DNA of 64,000 nt. Origin: CAYVHB01 sp964450865 (GTDB lineage Bacteria > Bacillota > Clostridia > Saccharofermentanales > UBA5734). The stretch lies in contig CAYVHB010000015.1 of the NCBI GenBank assembly GCA_964450865.1, positions 1-64,000 on the forward strand, in the 5' to 3' direction. Below, piece by piece: positions 50,969 to 58,582 of the stretch. Each line of letters begins with the position of its first letter. Position 1 is the stretch's first letter. Made by a program: the position numbers and the translations under genes. The notes under the pieces are model-generated. The model made no database searches. It saw nothing but the letters and a program-made list of their open reading frames with translations, and was not told the origin of the DNA.

Positions 50969-51067
50969 ATGCCCTTCAAACCAGGCGCCTCCAGGCGCAG
51001 TTTGCAGCAAACCGTCCCCGGACAGGACCAGTCAACATCAGACCGGTCCAGGCCGGATCATGGCTGA
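50969..51067 (+). CDS. Small 32-residue ORF overlapping the VWA-like gene
   Basis: A short frame beginning MPFKPGASRRSLQQ with the best ribosome-binding site of the region (GGGAGGAAATAACA). Its TGA at 51065 overlaps the ATG of the VWA-like gene at 51060, which has no good site of its own, so translation of the larger gene is probably coupled to this peptide. A sequencing frameshift that split one N-terminus is an alternative. Confidence 0.5.
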   Translation: MPFKPGASRRSLQQTVPGQDQSTSDRSRPDHG

Positions 51068-52547
51068 GCGTGACCTGGCCCGGGCCAGGGATCAGCTGGC
51101 GCAAGAAATTCTCGGCCTGACCCGGGACAGTCTGCTGGTCGCGCTGCGTTTTCTTGGGGTAGCGCTTTGCCAGCTGGAATTTGCGCCAGCCTGGGGCCTG
51201 GAAATGGCGCCAGACGGCGGAGCCGCGATCGCGACCGACGGGCGCTGGCTGTATTACAGTCCCATACCTTTGCTGAGCCGCTACAAAGCCAGCCGGGAGT
51301 GGCTGAATCATGACTATCTGCACCTGGTGCTGCACTGCCTGTTTTATCATCCGTTTGTTGAACCGGGCCGGGATACCGTGCGCTGGAGTCTGGCCTGTGA
51401 TATTGCGGTTGAGAATGTGATTCAGGAGCTGGACCTGCGGCAGACTGCAAACGCGGCCGCGTCCAGGCAGCAGCCGGTTTTGCAGCGCCTGCAGCATGAG
51501 TTGAAACGCCTGACGGCTGATCGGGTTTACCGCTATCTGCTGGGGCAAGCTTATACAGAAGAGCAGCTGGCCGAGCTGGGGCAGCTTTTTTACCATGACG
51601 ACCATACTGTCTGGTTCCACCAGCCGGAGGATGAAAGCGTCGGCGACGAATCCGGTGAGGATGAAACGGATCAGGATCAGGAACAGGCGGGACGGGGCCG
51701 GCGCGGCACCGCCGAGACTGAGCCGCAAGCCGCGCCGGCCGAGGCAGACGCCCAGTCTCCGCCGGAGACCGCGCCGCATTCTTCAGCCGAGCCGCAGCAG
51801 TTATCTGCACCCCCGGCTACGTCGGCTATCTGGCGTGATATCAGCGAACGCGTTCAGGTCGATCTGGAGACCCTTTCCCGCCAATGGGCGGAACGGTCCG
51901 TTGCTTTCACCGCCAATATCCAGACAGCCAACCGCGAGCGCTACGACTATCGCTCTTTTCTGGAACGTTTCATGGTACTGGGCGAAACCATGCAGGTCAG
52001 CGATGACGAATTTGATTATGTCTACTATACTTATGGCTTGCGTCTCTATCGGCGGATGCCGCTGATCGAACCGCTGGAATACCAGGATGTGCGCAAGATC
52101 CGTGATTTTGTGATCGCCATCGACACCTCCGGTTCCTGTTCCGGTGAGCTGGTCCAGGCCTTCATGCGCAAGACCTGCTCCATTCTCCGCCAGAGCGAGA
52201 ACTTTTTCCGGAAGTTCAATGTGCACATCCTGCAATGTGATGCCCAGATCCGCTCGGTAGCCCGTATTACCGACCTGGCGGAATTTGAGCAGTATATTGA
52301 TAACATCCGTTTGCAAGGATTTGGCCTGACTGATTTCCGGCCGGTTTTCCGCTATGTCGACCAGATGATTGAGCAGAAAGCTTTCACGAACCTGAAGGGA
52401 CTGCTTTATTTTACTGACGGCTATGGCATTTTTCCGGAACACAAACCGGTTTACGAAACGGCGTTTGTGTTCCTGGACCCGGCAGACGGTACACCAGACG
52501 TGCCACCCTGGGCCATCCGCCTGTTACTGATGCCCGAAGATCTCTGA
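51060..52547 (+). CDS. VWA-like protein with DUF2201 metallopeptidase-like N-terminus
   Basis: A 495-residue protein. The N-terminal domain (about 1-190) has HDYLHLVLHCLFYHP, an H-x3-H-x3-H arrangement resembling a zinc site of the DUF2201 putative metallopeptidase family. An acidic, Gln/Ala/Pro-rich linker follows (about 190-265). The C-terminal VWA-like domain (about 355-495) has a complete MIDAS pattern: DTSGS, the threonine-aspartate of GLTDFRP and the aspartate of LLYFTDGYG. VWA proteins of this type work with the MoxR-type ATPase encoded next. Start context: see the small overlapping ORF. Confidence 0.88.
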   Translation: MAERDLARARDQLAQEILGLTRDSLLVALRFLGVALCQLEFAPAWGLEMAPDGGAAIATDGRWLYYSPIPLLSRYKASREWLNHDYLHLVLHCLFYHPFVEPGRDTVRWSLACDIAVENVIQELDLRQTANAAASRQQPVLQRLQHELKRLTADRVYRYLLGQAYTEEQLAELGQLFYHDDHTVWFHQPEDESVGDESGEDETDQDQEQAGRGRRGTAETEPQAAPAEADAQSPPETAPHSSAEPQQLSAPPATSAIWRDISERVQVDLETLSRQWAERSVAFTANIQTANRERYDYRSFLERFMVLGETMQVSDDEFDYVYYTYGLRLYRRMPLIEPLEYQDVRKIRDFVIAIDTSGSCSGELVQAFMRKTCSILRQSENFFRKFNVHILQCDAQIRSVARITDLAEFEQYIDNIRLQGFGLTDFRPVFRYVDQMIEQKAFTNLKGLLYFTDGYGIFPEHKPVYETAFVFLDPADGTPDVPPWAIRLLLMPEDL

Positions 52548-52654
52548 GCCAGCCGCCCGGCCCGGCGGACCGTCCGTTACCGTCGCAGCAAGATCCGCCG
52601 GCGACCTGCCAGACCACACTGGATCCGGACCTCATTTGACAAGGAGACTGCACC

Positions 52655-54217
52655 ATGGATATCAAAAGTGCCAAGGAGCAAATCAAACATGCGATCATGG
52701 CCTATCTGCGCAAAAATGAATTCGGCGATTACCGGATTCCGCTCGAGAAACAGCGGCCGGTGTTCCTGCTCGGGGCCCCGGGCATCGGCAAGACCGCGAT
52801 CATGGAGCAGATTGCCCAGGAAGTGGGGATCGGCCTGGTATCCTATGCGATGACCCATCATACCCGGCAGAGCGCCCTCGGCCTGCCTTTCATCGTCCGC
52901 AAGACCTATGGCGATCATGAGTATGATGTTTCTGAATACACCATGAGCGAGATCATTGCCGCCGTTTATAATACCATTGCCGAGACGGGCATTCCGGAAG
53001 GCATCCTTTTTCTGGACGAGATCAACTGCGTCTCGGAGACCCTCGCGCCGGCCATGCTGCAATTCCTGCAATTCAAGATCTTTGGCCGCCACCGCCTGCC
53101 GCGGGGCTGGATCGTGGTGACAGCCGGCAATCCGCCGGAATACAACCGTTCAGTGCGTGAGTTTGATATTGTGACGATGGATCGCCTCAAGCGCATCGAT
53201 GTCGAGCCGGATTATCCGGCCTGGAAAGAATATGCCTATAAAAAGGGGATTCATGGTTCGATCCTCAGCTATCTGGAGATTCGCAAAACAGACTTTTACG
53301 CGGTTGAAACAAGCGTCGAGGGCAAGCGTTTCGTCACGGCCCGCGGCTGGGAAGATCTCTCGCAGATGATTATGCTCTATGAAGAGCTGGGCCTGGCCGT
53401 CGACCAGCGCCTGGTGGTGCAGTATCTGCAGCACCAGAAAATCGCGCGCGAATTTGCGATTTACTTCGACCTGTATAATAAATACAAGACTGACTACCAG
53501 ATCGGCCAGATCCTGGCCGGCCAGGTCAGTCCGGCGATCCGGCAGCGGGCCCGCTCGGCCCGTCTTGATGAACGCCTGTCCCTGCTCGGCCTGCTGCTAG
53601 ATACGGTCAACGGCCAGATGCGGGCTGCCCTGGAACGGGAAGCCCTGGTCAGTGAATTGCTGGCAGTATTGAAAATTGTGAAGGCTGACCTGGCACGGCC
53701 TGCAGCGGATGCTCAGGCCAGCCTTGATCACCAGATAGCCCAGAAAACACGCCTGATCGAAATCGGCGAGAAGGCCGGGACTGTGTCACCGGAGCACAAG
53801 CTGATCCTGCAGCAGGTTATCCAGACCCTGGACGGTTATCAGGTGCTGCTGCGCCAGCATCCGGCTCTTGAACCGGCCGGCAGCATGGCCCTGATCAAGG
53901 CCGAGTACGATCAGGCGGTCTGGGCTATGAAGCAGCAGGCTGCCCGGACCCGGGAGGCCCTCGACCAGCTGTTCAGCTTCACCGCCGATGTGTTTGGTGA
54001 AGGTCATGAAATGCTGGTGCTGGTGACTGAACTGACGATCAGTTACCATGGCGCGCGTTTTATCAGCCAATATGGCTGTGACGCCTATTTCGCCCACAAT
54101 AAGGAACTGATGCTTTATGAACGCCAGCAGCGCCTGATTGCCGAGCTGGAGACGATCCGCGCTGAACCGGATGCTGGCGCTCCGCCGCAGCCCCCTGATG
54201 ACGTCATGGGCACATGA
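52655..54217 (+). CDS. MoxR-type AAA ATPase
   Basis: A 520-residue ATPase. The AAA core has Walker A FLLGAPGIGKTAIM (about 36-49), Walker B GILFLDEINC (about 113-122), the sensor-1 region VVTAGNPPEYN and an arginine-rich MDRLKRIDVEPDY. The C-terminal half (about 290-500) is helical with no recognised domain. MoxR ATPases are thought to act as chaperones that insert metals or remodel complexes, paired with VWA proteins. AAGGAG precedes the ATG. Its stop overlaps the LRR gene start (ATGA), tying the three genes together. Confidence 0.9.
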   Translation: MDIKSAKEQIKHAIMAYLRKNEFGDYRIPLEKQRPVFLLGAPGIGKTAIMEQIAQEVGIGLVSYAMTHHTRQSALGLPFIVRKTYGDHEYDVSEYTMSEIIAAVYNTIAETGIPEGILFLDEINCVSETLAPAMLQFLQFKIFGRHRLPRGWIVVTAGNPPEYNRSVREFDIVTMDRLKRIDVEPDYPAWKEYAYKKGIHGSILSYLEIRKTDFYAVETSVEGKRFVTARGWEDLSQMIMLYEELGLAVDQRLVVQYLQHQKIAREFAIYFDLYNKYKTDYQIGQILAGQVSPAIRQRARSARLDERLSLLGLLLDTVNGQMRAALEREALVSELLAVLKIVKADLARPAADAQASLDHQIAQKTRLIEIGEKAGTVSPEHKLILQQVIQTLDGYQVLLRQHPALEPAGSMALIKAEYDQAVWAMKQQAARTREALDQLFSFTADVFGEGHEMLVLVTELTISYHGARFISQYGCDAYFAHNKELMLYERQQRLIAELETIRAEPDAGAPPQPPDDVMGT

Positions 54218-56223
54218 CCATGCTGACGGATTCGACAGACAACCTGGTCCTGATCATGAATCAGGGGCGGGCTATCAATTACAGCGGGCGCCATTTGCGG
54301 GCCGCGCATGTGATCATTCCTGATGAAGTCACGGAAATTGGCAGCAAGGCTTTTTTCCGGATGGTCGATGCCACCACGGCAGATGTGCCGTCCTTTCACA
54401 CGATCAGCCTGCCGGCCAGCATCCGCAAGATTGCCGGCCAGGCCTTTTATCGCTGTGAGTCGCTGGAAACACTGGACTGGCCGGCTGCTGTCCCCGTTAT
54501 CGAACGCCAGGTTTTCAGCCTGTGCGTCAATCTCAGGACCGTGATCATTCCCGAGGGTGTGACCACGATCGGCTACAAGGCCTTCGAAGGCTGCGCGGCC
54601 CTGCAGCAGCTTGTACTGCCGCAAAGCCTGAGGACCATTGACGACGGGGCTTTTGTCGGCTGTAAAAGCCTGGCCAGCCTGGTTATCCCGCCCGGTGTGA
54701 CCCGGATCGGCCACAGCGCGTTTTTTAATTGTGCCGGCCTGACGCAGATCACCTTGCCGCCGGACCTGACCGAACTGGCGGCCAGCGTCTTTGAAGGCTG
54801 TGGCGGCCTGGCGGCGATCAGCTTGCCAGCTGGCCTGACCGAGATCGGTGAACAGGCCTTTATGAAATGTTACCGCCTGCAAGCCTTGCCGATTCCCGCC
54901 GGGGTGACGGTCATCCGGGAAAAGACATTCCTGGGCTGTTTTGGCCTGACCGATGTGACTATTCCGGACACTGTGACCAGTATCCGGGAAAGTGCCTTTG
55001 CCGTTTGCAGCAGCCTGGTCGAGCTGCAGATACCGGACTCCGTGACCAACATCCGCGAGATGGCGTTCAAGGGCTGCGCAGCCCTGCTAAGCCTGCGGCT
55101 GCCCGCAGCGCTGGCCCGTCTGGATCGCTGGGCCCTGGCCGAATGCACCAGCCTGCGGCATATTCATCTGCCGGCCAGCCTGCGTACCCTGGGCGAAGGC
55201 GTCTTTTTGCGCAGCACCCATCTGGCGGCGATCACTGTCGCCGCAGGCAATCCGGTCCTGGCTGCCGGGGATGGCGTTCTCTTCAGCGCCGACCGGACGA
55301 CGCTGCTCTATTATCCGGAAGGACGCAAAACCGTCCATTACCAGATCCCGCCATCCGTGCAGCGCATTGCGGACAGCGCCTTTAAAAATTGCGCCGGCTT
55401 GCAGAATGTGTCCTTTCCACCGCGGATCCAGGCCATTGGCCGCTGGGCTTTCAGCAACTGCAGCAGCCTGCGCAGCATCAGCTGGCCGGCTGGCCTGCCG
55501 CATATTGAGGAAGGCACTTTTGCCGAATGCCGCAATCTGCAGCGGGTGGCCCTGCCGGCCGGCCTGGTCCGGATCGGTGACGGGGCCTTTACCAGCTGTG
55601 ATCGCCTGCAATCGCTGGTTCTGCCTGATTCAATGGTAGCTGTTGGCGAACGGGCCCTGGCCGGCTGCATCTGTCCGCAAGGCATCAGCCTGCCTGACAG
55701 CACAGCTACAATCGGCAGCCGGGCTTTCCAGGGCGTGCAGCTGCTGATCATCCGCCATCATCAGGCCGGACCGACGCATATCTGGTTTCCGAACTGGGCC
55801 CGCCTGACCTGGGAGCAAAGTGATGCCTTTTGCCGCTGCCTGACTGTCGATACCCGGCCGGCGCCGCACCTGGCACTGGATACCGCGCTCTATGATCAGC
55901 TGTTCAGCGAGGTCAGCGACCCGGGCGACCGCTTTTATATGACCGTCTGGCAATACCAGAATGGTCCGGCCCTCAATAGCCAGCGCCAGTTGCCATATCT
56001 GCAATTTTTGCAACAGCATCTGCGTTTTTGCGTCCAGCTGTGCCTGGAAAAGAATGACCTGGCGGCGTTCAGCCTGCTGATCCGTCTTGGCCTGTTCGAT
56101 ATCACCAATATCGAGGCCATGATCGAGCTGGCCAATACCGGTCATCATGCCGAAATCATGATGGCTTTGCTTAACTACAAACGGGAAAAGATTGGTACAA
56201 TAGAAGCAGACTATGAACTCTGA
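54214..56223 (+). CDS. Cytoplasmic BspA-type leucine-rich repeat protein
   Basis: A 669-residue protein made almost wholly of BspA/LRR_5 repeats of about 23 residues (pattern LPxxLxxIGxxAFxxCxxL), roughly twenty units from about residue 30 to 515. A helical C-terminal region follows (about 560-669, ending with EIMMALLNYKREKIG). No signal peptide or membrane segment is seen, so unlike most BspA proteins it should stay in the cytoplasm, probably as a scaffold or recognition arm for the AAA/VWA pair. The start overlaps the ATPase stop and lacks a strong ribosome-binding site. Confidence 0.85.
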   Translation: MTMLTDSTDNLVLIMNQGRAINYSGRHLRAAHVIIPDEVTEIGSKAFFRMVDATTADVPSFHTISLPASIRKIAGQAFYRCESLETLDWPAAVPVIERQVFSLCVNLRTVIIPEGVTTIGYKAFEGCAALQQLVLPQSLRTIDDGAFVGCKSLASLVIPPGVTRIGHSAFFNCAGLTQITLPPDLTELAASVFEGCGGLAAISLPAGLTEIGEQAFMKCYRLQALPIPAGVTVIREKTFLGCFGLTDVTIPDTVTSIRESAFAVCSSLVELQIPDSVTNIREMAFKGCAALLSLRLPAALARLDRWALAECTSLRHIHLPASLRTLGEGVFLRSTHLAAITVAAGNPVLAAGDGVLFSADRTTLLYYPEGRKTVHYQIPPSVQRIADSAFKNCAGLQNVSFPPRIQAIGRWAFSNCSSLRSISWPAGLPHIEEGTFAECRNLQRVALPAGLVRIGDGAFTSCDRLQSLVLPDSMVAVGERALAGCICPQGISLPDSTATIGSRAFQGVQLLIIRHHQAGPTHIWFPNWARLTWEQSDAFCRCLTVDTRPAPHLALDTALYDQLFSEVSDPGDRFYMTVWQYQNGPALNSQRQLPYLQFLQQHLRFCVQLCLEKNDLAAFSLLIRLGLFDITNIEAMIELANTGHHAEIMMALLNYKREKIGTIEADYEL

Positions 56224-56295
56224 CCCACCGGAGCACGCGAATTGCCAGAATCAGCCATTCGATTACCAGAAGCAGTCCTGTCAACGAGACAATCC

Positions 56296-56323
56296 CTTCA
56301 ATGATACAGTCCTGTCATTGAAG
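56296..56323. promoter_or_regulatory. Inverted repeat within a cluster of short repeats
   Basis: CTTCAATGA (56296-56304) pairs perfectly with TCATTGAAG (56315-56323). Around it CAGTCCTGTCA occurs twice and (A/C)AATC..TTCA motifs several times between about 56270 and 56350. It could end the LRR transcript or be a regulatory site for pirin; no T-run follows. Confidence 0.45.
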
Positions 56324-56384
56324 CAATCCTTTCAGCGAAACAATCATTTCAGCATAAAGAGATAATAAGCAGGAGGGCTTGTCC

Positions 56385-57227
56385 ATGAGCCAGTATCGAA
56401 CCATTCGCCGGATTGTCACCGGCCGCTCGGCCGTCGATGGCGCCGGCGTCCGCCTGGTGCGCGTTTTCGGCTATCACGACACCAAAGATTTCGATCCGTT
56501 CCTGATGCTGGATGCCTTTGACTCTACCAATCCCGACGACTACGTGCGCGGTTTCCCCTGGCATCCGCACCGGGGCATCGAAACCGTCACCTACCTGATC
56601 CGCGGTGACATCGAGCATGGCGACAGCCTGGGCAACAAGGGCAGCATTCTGGACGGCGATTGCCAGTGGATGACAGCCGGCTCCGGTATCATTCACCAGG
56701 AGATGCCCAAGGCCAGCGACCGGATGCTGGGCTGCCAGCTGTGGATCAACCTGCCGGCCAGGGACAAAATGACCGCACCCCAATACCGTGACGTCAGCGC
56801 GGCGACGATCCCGGTCATCGAAGCCGGCGGCAGCCGGGTCCATGTCATTGCCGGGACGTATCAGGGCCAGGCGGGGGCGACCCGGGGCGATTACGTTGAT
56901 GCCTTGTATCTTGACGTTGAGCTGGAGGCGGGTGTCAGCTGGTCACTGCAGACCCCGCCAGATCACACCTTGTTTATTTATATTTTGCAGGGCGAGGCCA
57001 GCTTTGCGCCGGACCAGGCCGAATCCCTGGCCAATAAACGCGCTGTCCTTTTCACGGATGGGGATACCTTCTGGACGCAGGCCGGTGCCGACGGCGTCCG
57101 CTTCCTGCTGCTGGCCGGCCAGCCCCTGCATGAGCCAGTTGCCTGGGGGGGTCCGATTGTCATGAACACCCGTGCCGAACTGGACCTGGCGTTCAAAGAG
57201 CTCGAAAACAATACCTTTATCAAATGA
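56385..57227 (+). CDS. Pirin-family cupin protein
   Basis: A 280-residue bicupin of the pirin family. The N-terminal cupin has the metal-binding histidines in WHPHRGIETVTY and the pair H..E in SGIIHQEMP, with DIEHGDSLGN between. The C-terminal cupin (about 175-280) has lost these residues, as is usual. Pirins are variously linked to quercetin oxidation or regulation; no function can be assigned here. GGAGGG precedes the ATG at 56385. Transcription is separate from the LRR trio if the inverted repeat acts as a terminator. Confidence 0.92.
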   Translation: MSQYRTIRRIVTGRSAVDGAGVRLVRVFGYHDTKDFDPFLMLDAFDSTNPDDYVRGFPWHPHRGIETVTYLIRGDIEHGDSLGNKGSILDGDCQWMTAGSGIIHQEMPKASDRMLGCQLWINLPARDKMTAPQYRDVSAATIPVIEAGGSRVHVIAGTYQGQAGATRGDYVDALYLDVELEAGVSWSLQTPPDHTLFIYILQGEASFAPDQAESLANKRAVLFTDGDTFWTQAGADGVRFLLLAGQPLHEPVAWGGPIVMNTRAELDLAFKELENNTFIK

Positions 57228-57265
57228 TAGCGAGCTATCCACCGTTCATGCCGTAGTCCGTCCGA

Positions 57266-58162
57266 TCAGCCCAGCTCAAAGGTGGTGATGCCATAAACCT
57301 GATCCCAGTTCAGATCCGGCCGGATGCCGCTGTACATGCGGGCTGTTTCAAAGACAAACGTCATGTTCAGCTGTCTGACCAGGGCCATGGCAGCCTGGTT
57401 TTCCTCGGAAATATCCAGATAGATCGTGGTATCGGGATCACCGGGCGCCAGCGGTACCAGCTCTTGCCGGATGCGTTCAACCAGGCCGAGCAGCAGCACC
57501 TCCGCAATCCCGGCGTTGTTGGCGAACAGGGGTCCGACTTTGTAGCCACTGGCACAGGCCCGGACTGTGCCAAAACCAAGAATTTGACCGGCTTCGACGT
57601 AAGCGAGGGAGCGATGCGATGCGGCAGTCAGCCAGGCCTGCAGGAATGCATGGCGGGGTGTGGGGAAATGCAGCCGGTCGTAAGCCTCCAGCTGGGCAAA
57701 CGGCAGGCTGGCCGCATCAATCAGCGGTGAACCGGCTGGCGGCCCGGACCAGTCAGCAGCCTGGCCGGCATAACGCAGATTGCGGTGTGCCAGCTTGAAA
57801 CCGGCATGGCGATAATGATCTTGCTGGGCCACGACCCCATCCAGGCCGATGTTGCAGCCGTCCAGGCGGGCGATTGCCTGGCGGGCCAGGTTCGGCCCGT
57901 AAATCGAACCGCGATAAGCGGGCTCAACAATATAGCAGCCGATAAATCCAAAATCACCGTCCGGTGTATCGCCTGGATAACGGACAGCTGAAACGCAGCC
58001 AATGGGCCGGCCGTCCAGCTCGGCGATCAGGAACCCGGCCGGGTCAGCCGCAAAGAAGCAAGCTTCGTCCGCAAGTCCCGGGTTCCAACCCTCCCTGCGA
58101 CATTGGTCGATGATGTAGGTCATGTCTGGTTGTGCTGCATGGCGAATCGTAAAATGGGTCAT
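57266..58162 (-). CDS. Tandem GNAT acetyltransferase
   Basis: A 298-residue protein. An N-terminal GNAT domain (about 1-135) has FGFIGCYIVEPAYRGSIYGPNLARQAI as motif A, with the R-G-x-x-x-G acetyl-CoA loop. A second domain (about 145-290) resembles the Acetyltransf_18 domain found C-terminally in such proteins. AGGT precedes the ATG at 58162; longer in-frame starts lack a site. The substrate is unknown. It converges with the pirin gene and is divergent from the branching enzyme gene. Confidence 0.82.
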   Translation of the reverse strand: MTHFTIRHAAQPDMTYIIDQCRREGWNPGLADEACFFAADPAGFLIAELDGRPIGCVSAVRYPGDTPDGDFGFIGCYIVEPAYRGSIYGPNLARQAIARLDGCNIGLDGVVAQQDHYRHAGFKLAHRNLRYAGQAADWSGPPAGSPLIDAASLPFAQLEAYDRLHFPTPRHAFLQAWLTAASHRSLAYVEAGQILGFGTVRACASGYKVGPLFANNAGIAEVLLLGLVERIRQELVPLAPGDPDTTIYLDISEENQAAMALVRQLNMTFVFETARMYSGIRPDLNWDQVYGITTFELG

Positions 58163-58582
58163 TCTGGTTACCTGCCTTTTTGCGAGTGTAGGAAGATGGG
58201 ACTGCATGGTCCGTTTCAAGCCGGCGATTCGTCGAGCCGCTGCCCGGGATTGAACAGCCTGATCGGCCCCGGTCATGATGGTTTCTAGAACCTGGCCGGC
58301 CGGTCATGATGGTTTGCGTGGCTGGCCAGTCATCTTGAATTGACTGGTCAGCCGGTATGATTTATTGTATAGCCAAAGGCTTGCCAGTGGTAGCATTTGT
58401 TTTGAACAGCTGACGATCCATATCGGAAAATTCGGCTAAATGTCAATGGACAAAACCGGCTTTTAACGATAAACTGAATATGTAAACGAATGACATATCG
58501 ATGCAGCGCAATATTGCCGATTGAACAGACCGCTGGCCACCAGGCCAGAACCAGCGTTCCTGACGGAACAGGAAGGAATTGA
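58163..58582. other. 420-bp divergent spacer
   Basis: No gene recognised. It holds a CGGTCATGATGGTTT direct repeat (about 58270 and 58301), the inverted repeat listed separately, a possible promoter TTGAAT-15 bases-TATGAT around 58336-58362, and an AT-rich stretch at 58430-58500 that could also carry promoter elements of the branching enzyme gene. Confidence 0.4.
58320..58353. promoter_or_regulatory. Operator-like inverted repeat upstream of the branching enzyme
   Basis: GGCTGGCCAGTCA (58320-58332) and TGACTGGTCAGCC (58341-58353) pair with one mismatch around an 8-base loop. The right arm overlaps a possible promoter, so it looks more like an operator than a terminator. Confidence 0.45.
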
